49,048 nt of DNA from assembly GCA_009731375.1 (NCBI GenBank), contig BJOX01000169.1, forward strand, positions 342,974 through 392,021, read 5' to 3'. Shown here piece by piece: positions 32,711-43,937 of the stretch; within the stretch, counting starts at the first letter, position 1, and each line of letters starts with the position of its first letter. This DNA comes from Paulinella micropora. Taxonomy: Eukaryota; Cercozoa; Imbricatea; Euglyphida. Position numbers and translations under genes: made by a program. Under the pieces are notes generated by a model, which did no database searches, was not told the DNA's origin, and saw only the letters and a program-made list of their open reading frames with translations.

Positions 32711-34955
32711 TACGCTCGCTTAGTCTAACAGCTCCCGTCGAACCCATAAACCCCACAACACCGCCCCTCCCAAAAGGGAAACCCAAAGCAAAGGTAGTAA
32801 GTTTCGTAAGAAGAAGGATAAAGGGGTGACTCTAGATTTTATAAGAGATAAAAAGGGTGAAGGACACGAGGGAGAAGAGGGGGAGAACGACAACACAGAA
32901 GAAGACGACAGTTCAGAAGACTACGAACTGACTGTCATGGAGGCAGATGAGGAACAAGAAGAGGGCAACACAGCCCAAAAAGGAGGTGAGGAAACGGAAG
33001 GGGAGGATAGTGAAACAGAGGAGCATAAAGAGAACGACACAGAAAAATCCGAAAGAGTCCGTGAGGGGGGGGGGGGGGGTNNNNNNNNNNNNNNNNNNNN
33101 NNNNNGGGGGGGGGGGGGGGGGGGGGTTAAAATGTCGAGCAGCTCCCAGACTCGCTACTCGCTCGGAGGCATTGCCCCATCCAACCTCTCACCACCCACT
33201 CTCACTAGTGACCAACACCTCAACCCCTCGTCAACAACCCCTCCCAACAGGCCCCCTCCACAGCACGAGAGTCTCGTGCGTAAAACGTCCTCGCAATCCT
33301 CCAATAAAGAGAAACCGACGAAACCGAAACCGACACCTCAATCTCTCCTTCAAACCAAAGAGACACACAAACACAAGACACCACAGACGATCACATCCAC
33401 CAAACAAACACCCAATCCAAACGAAACACAATCCGATTTGTAGGGAAGAACTCTAAGGAGGGGCAGTGTGGTGTGAAATATGGTGATGGTGGGAGTATAG
33501 GTAAGGCAGGCAGTACGAGCAAGAGGTTGCAGTATGCCAGACTATGTGGTTATCACTACAAGCAGGACCCACAATTCCCAGAAATAGATCTGGAACAACC
33601 CCTATCATGCCGCCCACCCCCCACAAACGAGTACCCAAGGTGAGGAAATGATGAAGAGAATGATGAGAGAGAGGGAGAGCAAGGGGGCGAGAGCACAGCA
33701 ACTTTCGCAAAAAGACTCGGCAATACCCGGACAAAAGGATAAGGTAATTCCCGTTCAAAAACCCAAGTCAGTCATCAAGCCGGAAAACCCGCGAGAAGAA
33801 AAATTAATGGCTAACTGTGCTGATATGGCAGATATTCAAGCGCGGGCCTCCATCGCAACCCTCAAAAGGTCCGTCCCCCAGTAGATAGAGTAGATGACGA
33901 AGGACAGGTGACACAAACAACACCCACTCCACAGCACAACTTGCCCAACTCCACTCGTCAACAAACCACAACTACGGAGGGGAGCAGTAAAAAGAGGGGG
34001 AACAGTGGCAAATTGATTAGCTTTGAGGACATAAGAAGGCTAGCTGAGTTTCATTGCAGATGTGCATCATGGATGAAGAGACAGGTGATGTAGTGAAGGT
34101 GAAGAGAGAGAATGGAGTGAGGGTAGCTGAGACAGACAACCTACTGACAGACATGTTTGGGACGATAAATGACGTGTTTTTGTCGCATGCTGCGGGCACT
34201 ACACCCATAGCAAGGGAGTCAGTGAGAGAAGCACGCTTGAAAGCTGCATCAGAAGAGTCGATGAAGAAAGAAAGAGCGATTTGGATTGTCAGATGAGACA
34301 TAGTGAAGGACACCCCAGACCCCATAAGACGGAATTGCAGCGTTTGTTGTTTGTGATGTCGAATGGATTGAAAGACCTAACTGTGAAAGATGGGTTATGT
34401 TACGAGCCGAACGGCAAGTACAGTGAGTTCTACACGGAAATGCTATCCGTAATGGATTATGGTATTATAGACCTAGCATACAACCACAAAAACGCTTTTG
34501 CAGAGCCATTAGTGGATCCCGGAGTCTATGCCTCACTTAGCCCAGATTCACAACGAGGTACTGACAGAGGGATCTTTGAGTGCGTACTTACGCAGATTAC
34601 ACTCAGAAGACGCACACTTGTTCTTTACACCAAAGACAGCAGCTAGGAAGAAGGCAGCATTTGATGCGAAGAGAAGAGAAATAGACGGAGCGTCAGAAGA
34701 AGACGAAGATGAAGACCCCGGAAACACAGAGGACTCTAGGTGTTCTGAAGAGATCAGGATAGAGAGAGAGCTCTTCCAATTCCATACAGGGATTATAGAG
34801 AAGCGAGGGAGGAATACGACTGGATGTACGAGGAGCGATAGTAATACAACGAAGAGAGAGCGGAGAACGAAGCGAAGGAAAGAGAGGAAAGAGAGCTGAA
34901 CAAGAAAGAAAAAGAGAAAGAAAAGGAGAACACGGAAGATATCGAGCACAACCTG

Positions 34956-35309
34956 ATGGTAGCAGACGGTAAGGGAAAAAGCAAGAAAGAGAGGATGATA
35001 GTACAGGACAGTGGATCGTCACGAGACATAGCTTGCACGACGGCTATCTTAAGCAACCTATCTGATATTGCCCCAGTCAGTCTGATCAGTGGAAACGGAG
35101 AAAGCGTAGTAAACCAGAAGGGAGAAGCAAGTTTGACCCGTGTAGATGGGACTGGAAAACCCGTGATGGTAAAGAAAGAGATGTTGTACGACCCTAGAGT
35201 GCCTGTGAACATAGTTTCAACCGGCAGCATGGATCATTTTTACCACAGATCTGTAATTCACCAGAACGGTCAGTTGCTTATTCTAAAACACCCCATAAGA
35301 GTGAAATAG
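34956..35309 (+). pseudogene. copia-type aspartic protease fragment
   Basis: The frame contains VQDSGSSRDI, with the catalytic Asp at ~35,007, matching the DSGAS-type site of copia proteases, followed by a beta-rich ~90-residue stretch. It is part of the broken polyprotein. Frames before it (33,650-34,900) are Lys/Glu-rich and shifted several times. Confidence 0.6.
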
Positions 35310-35521
35310 AGTGACGTGATTGTCAAGGGGAGAATGACGCCAGGAATGCTGTACCGGTGGGACACGGAATATGACGAACCTCTAGACATAAACAAAAAAT
35401 TTGAGCCCAAGATCAAAGTAAAGAAGGCCAAGGCGGGGTAAATGGGGAGGGAGCCCCAGGAGAGAGAGAATAAGAAAGATGTAGCAAAAGTTTGCGAGCA
35501 TAGAGAGAGAGTAAGGGATGT

Positions 35522-35967
35522 GTGTTATACGCCAATATGTATCCAGAGAAGAGTGCAAATAAGAAGCCTGTAGACATTTACGTTATGCATCAGTGCAGCG
35601 GGCATAAGGCTATAAAGAAGACCTATGCATTAGGCAAGGCACTGGGCCGCAAAGTTGTCGGCAATGAGGATTTAGTTAGATATTGTGAAGCTTGTATGAT
35701 GGGTAAGGCTAAAGAGTTGCCCAGATTTAAGAAGAATAGGATTAGGAGAGCTAGTTATGCAAATGAGATTTTGCATGTAGATACAGCCGGACCATGGGCA
35801 GTAATGTCCATCAATGGCAAGTACTACATTGTTTTGTGTTACAGACGATTTTTCTGGTTATATCTTAGACTTTTATTTGAGACACAAGAACGAGTTTGTA
35901 GAGTGTCTTAAGCAGGCAGTAGCGTGGTTTGAACGACAGACCGGTAGAAAAGTCAAACTTGTCACAA
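35522..35967 (+). pseudogene. copia-type GAG-pre-integrase and integrase start, frameshifted
   Basis: The GAG-pre-integrase part is MHQCSGHKAIKK...YCEACMMGKAKELPR with its His/Cys pattern. The rve domain starts with ILHVDTAGPW (first catalytic Asp), then NGKYYIVL. Near 35,835-35,845 the frame shifts, and the next frame continues TDDFSGYILDFYLRHKNEF and on to KVKLV. The sequence then leaves the family at ~35,967, so the second Asp and Glu are absent. Confidence 0.75.
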
Positions 35968-36002
35968 CCTGTAGCTGAAGAGAGCTTGCAACGCTGGAAG
36001 TA

Positions 36003-36065
36003 GAAATATACACTATCGCATAACGCTGGAGGTGTGAGGTGACAGGTTGCGATAGTGTAAATTTC
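36003..36065. repeat. Inverted repeat at the broken end of the retrotransposon
   Basis: 36,003-36,020 and 36,048-36,065 are inverted copies, 17 of 18 bases matching (perfect over tacactatcgca). The spacer is 27 bases. The 14-base block agagcttgcaacgc also occurs on both sides (~35,981 and ~36,086). It could be a hairpin or an insertion scar. Confidence 0.6.
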
Positions 36066-36812
36066 TTTACGCAGTCAAAGTGTAGAGCTTGCAACGCGTT
36101 ATGCCCCCTGTTCATGGCACAACCTGACCCAAGAAACTGGGCTGTGTCCGATGTCTTTGCGATTCATGGTGCATTCAAAAACAGTGTCGACCTCCTAGAC
36201 ATTGCTGAAAAGGGAATAGGGGAAACTCTAAGCATAACAGGAGTATTATCAGCAGTGAATGCGGTACCGTATTGCGAAAGGGCAGATTATATGTTTTGGG
36301 ACATAGGTTGTGGAGTCGGGAACGTTCTTCTCGCAGCCATGGTTTTTGGGTATGGACGCGTGACGGGTTTGGAGCAAAACGATTGTTCTAGGGAATGGAA
36401 GTTGAAATTGGGCAAGGCTAGTGTTGTTCGCCAAGAAAGTGGACATGCAGAGTTGTGGACTCAACAAGATCCTGTGGTGTGGTGGAAGGCTAGAGTACAG
36501 AACACTGTTGATTTGGAGCGTTACTTCAAAAAATACATATGGCACGGCAACGTGGTGGTGTTTCTATTCTGGACAGCTTGGCAGGCAGGGCACAAGGAAG
36601 TAGTGTTGCATTTCATACGCACATGTCCACGGATCAAATATGTCCTGGTAGCAGATGAGAGCAAGCGGCCTCAAGGGCATAAGCTTGCATTTTCGATGCT
36701 TGAACAGGCAGGTTTCACTTTGCATAGATACAGACCGCGTTTGACCATTGCACGTAGTTCAGGTTCGGAACAATTTGTTCTGGTGTGTTGGAAAAGACTG
36801 AAATATAAATAA
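36039..36812 (+). CDS. Putative AdoMet-dependent methyltransferase (DOT1-like motif I)
   Basis: 257 residues. Motif I is FWDIGCGVGNVLLAA at ~86-100, then GLEQND with an acidic Glu112 at the end of the second strand. This is the nucleotide-binding start of a class I (Rossmann) methyltransferase, closest by eye to the DOT1 pattern D-x-G-x-G-x-G-N. A CRAC/CP cysteine cluster is near residue 15. The usual start could also be the Met at 36,114. The frame is open and unbroken. It lies right after the broken integrase, so it may be cargo of, or inserted into, that element. The substrate is unknown. Confidence 0.6.
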   Translation: MTGCDSVNFFTQSKCRACNALCPLFMAQPDPRNWAVSDVFAIHGAFKNSVDLLDIAEKGIGETLSITGVLSAVNAVPYCERADYMFWDIGCGVGNVLLAAMVFGYGRVTGLEQNDCSREWKLKLGKASVVRQESGHAELWTQQDPVVWWKARVQNTVDLERYFKKYIWHGNVVVFLFWTAWQAGHKEVVLHFIRTCPRIKYVLVADESKRPQGHKLAFSMLEQAGFTLHRYRPRLTIARSSGSEQFVLVCWKRLKYK

Positions 36813-36899
36813 AAGTTTGACTCGTATGTCAAGTTTGAAGTGTGATGCATCCGAGATGCGCTACTAATTGTACTTGCATGTGTGGTAGTAGTTTTATCG

Positions 36900-37254
36900 A
36901 GTGCCGCGACTGGAGGGCGTGCGCCCAAGGCTATTATTGCGTGTGGAATATGATGGTAAAGAAAGCAATCACATAGATGAGGCGCGAGATGAATTTTTGG
37001 GTGAGAAAGAGCTTGTCGTTTCAGTCAAGCAGTTAGATACGTGGACGGACAAGAAACGTAAACTTAATGCTCTGAGACCAGCACGTTCTGAGGCAGGCCG
37101 CGAATATGGGCTACTTGGTGAATTAGTTTATAGTGAGCAACTAGATCTTGGACAATCGCATCTCCTAATTCTGGCGCGAATCTATTTTCAAGATTTTGTC
37201 TGGTCTGGACGAAAGGAAGCACAACCTGGCAGGGGCAGAGGCAAGAACAGGTAG
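36900..37254 (+). CDS. Open frame without ATG, possible exon or relic
   Basis: About 118 codons, no ATG at the start. The sequence is Leu/Glu/Arg-rich with a basic GRGRGKNR tail. No family is recognised. It may be part of the retrotransposon or an exon of the methyltransferase-like gene. Confidence 0.3.
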
Positions 37255-37454
37255 AAAAAGAGGGGGAAGGCAAAAGTAAAGAAGCAAGCGTAAAGCAGGA
37301 AGGAAGAACAAAGAAGCATAGTTATGCTGTCGTACAAGTGTCTGAGAACTCGGGAGAAAAGGAAACAGAAGCAGGGAATGCCCCGTCGGCTATGGCAAAG
37401 GCAAAGCGTAGTAGGCCGCCGTCCAAGAAAGTTTTGGGAAATGCGGAACAGTAG

Positions 37455-37880
37455 GTATTCCTTGAATCTAAATTCCAGGTATACCTTGACTTCTAAGTTA
37501 AGAAAACCTTGAATTTAGAGTCAAGGTATACCTTGAACTTAGCGTCAAGGAATACCTTAACTTTAAATTCAAGGTATACCTTGGGTTTAGCGTCAAGGTA
37601 TACCTTGACTTTAAATTCAAGGTATACCTTGGATTTAGCGTCAAGGTATATCTTGAATTTAGAGTCGAGGTATACCTTGATGCTAAATTCAAGGGATACA
37701 TTGCACCAAATTCAAGATATACCTTGACGATAAATCCAAGGTATACCTTGGATTTAAAGTCAAGGTATACCTTGACGCTAAATCCAAGGTATACCTTGAA
37801 TTTAAAGTCAAGGTATACCTTGACGCTAAATTCAAGGTACACCTTGAATTTTGGCGTCAAGGTATACCTTGAGTTTTTAG
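37455..37880. repeat. 24-bp minisatellite of palindromic units, itself self-complementary
   Basis: About 17 units of roughly 24 bases, each with the core AAGGTATACCTT (a perfect palindrome, often extended to TCAAGGTATACCTTGA). About nine cores are exact. Spacers in the left half read like GGATTTAGCG, and in the right half like CGCTAAATCC, so the array reverses at ~37,690-37,720. For example, ccttggatttagcgtcaagg at ~37,627 is the complement of ccttgacgctaaatccaagg at ~37,770. Single copies of the core continue at ~38,060-38,130. No gene is likely. Confidence 0.85.
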
Positions 37881-37883
37881 CGT

Positions 37884-37919
<36 letters not shown>

Positions 37920-37954
37920 TTTTTTTTTTTTTTTTTTTTTNNNNNNNNNNTTTT
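37884..37954. repeat. Poly-T tract with a 10-N gap
   Basis: Nearly pure T from 37,884 to 37,940, N 37,941-37,950, then four T. It lies at the end of the palindromic array. Confidence 0.9.
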
Positions 37955-38135
37955 CGTCCTGGGTCGGCCCTCTAGAAACATAGTGAAAATCGTTGTTTAC
38001 TTATTAAATCGTCGTAAAGTCTGAGGGTAAACCTTGCCAGCATGGGGTATACCTTGCCGAAAATCAATTTAATAAATATGCAAGGTATACTTTGAACTCA
38101 AGGTATACCTTGAACTCAAAGTATACCTTGACTTT

Positions 38136-38818
38136 TGACTTAGGAATAAACGGGTTGTAATGGGTATTTCACCTGCTCTCTGGAGTCAGGACTTTATGCC
38201 GCCATATAGATTTTTAATAAGAGTTCGTTGTGTATTTATCACTTGGAGTTGTATCCAAACTCACAAAGACTTCAAGTTGACACTCCCGCCCGTTCAACTT
38301 AGTTATATTCTAATAGTTTCCATATGTCTTTTTACAATCTGCTCGACTCGTGACTTCCGAGTCTCTAACTAATTCAACTTTGGAGTCGATTCCGTTCCGG
38401 CGAAGTTCAGCAATGTCTACACTTGAAGCAATCAATTTAAAAATCCTGTCGTGAATCACCTATTTTCCCCATATCACTGCCTTTCAAGTTGTCTTTTTTG
38501 CCGCCAGTGACAAAGTCATAACGGTGAATTTATTAATCATGACAAGGATGTGACTGCCACCGGTGACCGTGAACTTGATGACCCAAATTCATGACCGGGG
38601 ATTTTTAGCCATATGTAGCTACTGTTATACTACATATGCCAAAACCAATGATAGTCCGAACCCCAGTCCATCTACAACAAGCATTATTAAATTATTAATA
38701 TTAGTAGTAGTTTGAAAAGTCGCTCAGTGGTATCCGTGGCATAATGAATACCGTACCGGACCGAATTATTAATATTGACGGTGTTAAACTTTCTTCAAGT
38801 TTATACAGGAGTCTATTC
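38136..38818. other. Unique host-like DNA, no gene seen
   Basis: About 680 bases of mixed composition with only short open frames. It follows the last stray copies of the palindromic unit. Confidence 0.4.
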
Positions 38819-38820
38819 TT

Positions 38821-38851
<31 letters not shown>

Positions 38852-38860
38852 GAGAGCGAG

Positions 38861-38892
<32 letters not shown>

Positions 38893-38975
38893 TCTAGAGA
38901 GAGAGAGAGAGGCAGAGAGAGAGAGAGGAGAGAGAGAGGAGAGAGAGAGAGAGAGAGATCGAGAGAGAGAGAGAG

Positions 38976-39016
<41 letters not shown>
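38819..39016. repeat. (GA)n array, then a 10-N gap
   Basis: GA repeats with gcga, gatc and ggca interruptions, ending at N 39,017-39,026. It is the complement of the (CT)n array at 27.3-28.2 kb. Confidence 0.95.
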
Positions 39017-39026
39017 NNNNNNNNNN

Positions 39027-39180
39027 CTTTTTGTAATGATGATCACTAAAATTTTTAGCTATAGTGATGCATCACTGAAAAAAGTTAGTGCTCCATCACT
39101 AAAATAAGACAAAAAGTGTGTTAGTGATCATCACTACGGCCTCCGGTATCCTGAATGTAGTGATTTCAATGCCATACTAC
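39027..39180. repeat. Cluster of AGTGAT/ATCACT inverted motifs
   Basis: Five or more copies of AGTGAT or ATCACT in ~140 bases, including the perfect palindrome AGTGATGCATCACT near 39,064 and agtgatcatcact near 39,122. Confidence 0.6.
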
Positions 39181-39219
39181 GCTTGACCCTAGATTCTCCC
39201 TCATCACTGACCGAGCAGG

Positions 39220-39405
39220 GATTAATCTAGATACGGTACCGCGGTACCGCATGATACCGTGCGGTACCGTTCAGATTTATGAAAAAATTCCTTATATTTT
39301 CTATGTGTGTAAATATTTATATGAAATCCTAGCATATTTCAAACCAAAACCAAAAAAATTTCGCCTCCGGCGGGCCCCTCAAGGCCGGGGGAGCCAAGCT
39401 TAAGT
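39220..39405. repeat. Diverged direct repeat, left copy, with GGTACC palindromes
   Basis: This contains CGGTACCGCGGTACCG (perfect palindrome), then tatatgaaatcctagcatat, ttcaaacc and caaggccggggg. Similar blocks recur at 40,945-41,045 on the other side of the CTA/TAG array. Confidence 0.6.
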
Positions 39406-39485
39406 AGGCGTCTCTTTGCCCTTCTTGTTTTCCTTCTCCTTCTTGTTCTCTTTCTCCGTCTTATTCTCCGTCTCATTGATCACTG

Positions 39486-40918
<1,433 letters not shown>

Positions 40919-40919
40919 T

Positions 40920-41065
40920 TAAATTGCATAATTTTATCATATTTATATGAATTCCTCTTCCTAGCATATTTCAAACGAAACACCCAAAAAAATATTCAAG
41001 GCCGGGGGGGCCAAGTAGCCGGGTGCGGTACCGTGCAGTACCGTTCCCTTGAAAAGCTGTATTAA
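40920..41065. repeat. Diverged direct repeat, right copy
   Basis: This shares tatttatatga, cctagcatatttcaaac, aaaaaaat, caaggccgggg and tgcggtaccgt with 39,220-39,405, but the GGTACC block is at its other end. The two copies flank the CTA/TAG array. Confidence 0.6.
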
Positions 41066-41791
41066 GCCCTGAGGGAGAGCTGTCGAGTTTGTTTGAAAAT
41101 AATTTCTTGTACATGTGTGGCTGCAATATTAATTTTTAATTTAAGAATTCGAATTTTAAGTTTCACAAGATTTACTTGGCTTGCGTTGCACATTCCTTGA
41201 GTCGTCGTCCGCATTCAACAACTGGCATTCGGGTCACTAGTCGGGTCGGTTTGGAATGGCATCAAAACGAATTGCGTTATAGATACCCCAACGCTGCGCA
41301 GGCAAGGTAGTAGTAGTAGTAGTAGTAGTTTAATAGGAAAGCAGTTTAGTAGTATAGGGTCGCACTTGGGCACTGGGTTTCAGTGCAGTTTCATCACAGA
41401 AACCACACTAAGAGCCGTTATTGTGTTTTGAGGCTACCTATTCTCTCTAAGTTCAAAACAACAATTTCATTAAAATCTCTCTTATTACGAACAATAAGAA
41501 ATATCAGAAAATCACAAAAGTATTTCGCACACTCTGGACTACTTTACACGAAAAAAGAGAAAAGTTGTCCAGCACAAAAACTTGGATGGTGTAATTTTAG
41601 CGACAACGCCTAGGTGTCTGGTGGGAAGTGTTTTTCCACTAAGAGCCGTTATTCATTATTTCGTCTATCTATTTATAACCAGACAAAAGAAAGAAAAAAG
41701 GCTATCTCTAAATAATTATTATTTAAAGAAATAAAATAAAGACACATATATATTCATATTAAAGACATAGAATAATATCCTATATATAAAA
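41066..41791. other. Junction to the right viral element; 17-base direct repeat
   Basis: No gene is seen. The 17-base block cactaagagccgttatt occurs at 41,406-41,422 and 41,637-41,653 in the same orientation. A short TAG run lies at 41,308-41,329. DNA turns AT-rich and viral in style after ~41,650. The repeat may mark an insertion edge. Confidence 0.5.
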
Positions 41792-42345
41792 ATGACAGAC
41801 ACAAAAGAGCAACCTATCAACATTTCAAAGGGAGGAGTATATATAATAAAGGAAACAAGACCAAAATTAATTACGGGTTCATGCGAATTCGTTGTAGTTC
41901 AATGGTGTGAAGAAGGTAAAATAAAAAAGAAAAGGTTTAATTTTTCAGAGTTTGGAAAAAGAAANNNNNNNNNNTAAGGAAAAAGCCTTAGATGAAGCAA
42001 ACAAATTTTATGAAGAAAACATAAAACCTAAATATGAAGTTTGGAAAAAATACAATGATGAACGAGTTAAGCAAAATAAACAACAATACAAAAATGAATG
42101 GAATAAGGAATGGATGAAGAAAAAAATTATATGTGAATGTGGTGAAGAGACAACAAAAGGATATAAAACAAGACATCTTTTATCAAGCAACCACGAATTA
42201 AGAATGAAAGGAATTAATCATNNNNNNNNNNTTAAGTATAGAAAAAATAAAATGTGAATGTGGTTCAACTATAATGATAAATGGGAAAGAAATTCACGAG
42301 ACAACATTAAAACATAAGAAATACATTCAAACTAAAAATAATTAA
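41792..42345 (+). CDS. Protein with two CxC-x11-H-x5-H fingers, split by two gaps
   Basis: The start at 41,792 follows a TATA-like tatatataaaa. 10-N gaps at 41,965-41,974 and 42,222-42,231 hide the true frame, but the same gene reads on to a stop at 42,343-42,345. The N-terminal ~55 residues form a small beta-like region. A Lys/Glu/Asn-rich helix follows. Then come two fingers, CECGEETT...H...H and CECGSTIM...H...H, each with CxC-x11-H-x5-H. The GIY-YIG nuclease in the left element ends with one finger of the same spacing. No nuclease motif is seen here, so it may be a DNA-binding relative. The role is unknown. Confidence 0.7.
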
Positions 42346-42434
42346 AATATTATAAATCCATAATCTCTTTTTTCTTTTTAATTCTAGCACTGCTCCGTAT
42401 ATTTTCCGGTTTTACATCCAACGATTTTAATAAA

Positions 42435-43342
42435 TTAATATTTTTTCTCTTTAGTAATTTGTTTTACTTTATCAGATACTTGCTCTTTCGGTCCTTCTTC
42501 TTCATGGTGCTCTTCAACATTAGTCTTTAATAATTCTGAAGGCCGGACTAAGTCCTCTTCACTAAGTATAACTTTGAAGCCTTTCCGGCCCTTAACCTTG
42601 AATATAGTTTTACTGAATTGCTTGTCCCCTTTAGAAAAAATAGTTCTTTCTAATTCCTTTCTTACTCTTGTTCCTTTAGGGAATCATTAATTAAAGGATT
42701 TCGGTATATTTCCTGAGTGTTCTTTTCGGTTCCTTCAAACACATTAATCGGAACTGCTTTAATTGTTGTATGATATGTTTTATTATAAGCATCAACAACC
42801 TCATGAATAATAGGAACACATTGAAAATTTTCATTAAATTCCCATATTAAGTTTAATTCATTTCGTATTGTTCTAATAAACCTATCAATTATGCCCATTG
42901 TTCTGTGATCGCCTACTTGGACAGTTCTATGTTCAATATTATTTTGTCTGAAATATTCACTGACTTGTCCCTTAAACTCACCGCCATTATCTGAAGTAAT
43001 TCTTTCAGGAACTTTTTAGTAAATTTTTTTTAACCTTTCCAAAACATAGCCTGTAGTTTTATTTTTAATTGGTTCAATCCACCCACGACGGCTATAGACA
43101 TCTATAGCAACTAATCCAAAATTATAGTTAGCATTACCTTTCTTTGTCGCAACCTTTGACATATCTATTAAATCAATAAATACTTGACTTAGTGGTTTTG
43201 CTTCTGGTGATGTTATTGTGTTCCATATCTTAGCGGGCTTTGATTGAAAATGTATCTCTGCCACTTCTTCAAGTTTTTCTTTTCTCTCAGTCTGCTCAGG
43301 AGTTTCTTGTTGTTGTTGCTGATTTGTGTGCTTATTATCCAT
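42435..43342 (-). pseudogene. rve (retroviral-type) integrase of polinton/virophage kind, broken
   Basis: The start at 43,342 gives a Gln-rich head and then the rve core with VFIDLIDMS (first Asp). A stop at 43,016 interrupts, but the same frame continues with ITSDNGGEF (second Asp) and, 35 residues on, GIIDRFIRTIR at the place of the catalytic Glu (here Asp). Near 42,675 the frame shifts, and the next frame carries a C-terminal tail (KGTRVRKELERTIFSKGDKQFS, then KTIFKVKGRKGFKVIL) like the chromo/SH3-type tail of such integrases, ending at 42,435. Integrases of this type insert polintons and virophages into host DNA. With a stop and a frameshift this copy is probably dead. Confidence 0.78.
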
Positions 43343-43351
43343 GATAAAATA

Positions 43352-43873
43352 TCAAAATTTTAAGAAACATTTTTCAATATCATTATTTTTTTCTTTCTTA
43401 GCACCACCAGAAGATTGATTATACACTTTTACACTTACACTGCTTGACTTTTTACCCTTACTTTTCTTTACTGGTATTTCCTCCTCACTTTCTTCACTTT
43501 CACTTTCGCTCACATCAGGTTCAGGCTCAGGCACAGGCTTTTTGCTTACCTTCTTCTTTGCTTCCGCTTTCTTTCTTCTTATTTTCATCTTAGCCATCTT
43601 TTCAGCAATGATATCTGTAAAATCACATTCTTCATCACTCTCACTGCTTTCTTCTGGTGTATCATCTTGGTCTTTTCCATTAATGATATCATTAGCAACA
43701 CCAATTTCCGCCATGCGGTTTATCTTTTCCTCCATCTCTTCATCATCGCCTACATAAGCCTTTCTACACTTTGCTAATTTCTCTTTCGCTATTTCAACCT
43801 TTTGTTGCTTTTTGCTCTTAATACTTTCCACAGCCTTACCCCAATTCTTACGACTTGCTTCGGGAGACGGCAT
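43352..43873 (-). CDS. Highly charged unknown protein
   Basis: 173 residues with no recognised family. A Lys-rich N-terminus with a helical region is followed by an acidic Ser/Asp/Glu patch (about 73-86), a Lys/Arg-rich segment, a second acidic Ser/Glu patch, and a Lys/Ser tail. It is on the same strand as the integrase and 9 bases upstream of it, so it may be co-expressed. The divergent fiber gene starts 64 bases away. The sequence gives no function. Confidence 0.65.
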   Translation of the reverse strand: MPSPEASRKNWGKAVESIKSKKQQKVEIAKEKLAKCRKAYVGDDEEMEEKINRMAEIGVANDIINGKDQDDTPEESSESDEECDFTDIIAEKMAKMKIRRKKAEAKKKVSKKPVPEPEPDVSESESEESEEEIPVKKSKGKKSSSVSVKVYNQSSGGAKKEKNNDIEKCFLKF

Positions 43874-43937
43874 TTATACTAAGATTAATATATTTTAGTA
43901 TTTTTTTAATAAATAAATAAATAATTAATATACGAAT
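43874..43937. promoter_or_regulatory. Divergent AT-only promoter region before the second fiber
   Basis: 64 bases, almost all A/T, between the starts at 43,873 (minus) and 43,938 (plus), with aatatattaatctt toward the charged protein and aattaatatacg toward the fiber. Confidence 0.4.

Larger units (their letters stand above)
31484..35967 (+). mobile_element. Decayed Ty1/copia-type retrotransposon (gag, protease, integrase part)
   Basis: In order on the plus strand: a gag-like ORF, a CCHC zinc knuckle, long Lys/Glu/Ser-rich frames, an aspartic protease site, a GAG-pre-integrase domain and the start of an rve integrase. This is the copia order, with integrase before any reverse transcriptase. 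Stops and frameshifts break it many times, and a poly-G/N gap sits at 33,066-33,127. It ends abruptly in the integrase near 35,967. No reverse transcriptase, RNase H or LTR is seen. Confidence 0.75.

Noticed and set aside
37498-37975. Open frames with repeated SRYTLTLN or KVYLDF units
   Set aside because: The unit is 24 bases (8 codons), so frames stay open by repetition. The palindromic array explains them.
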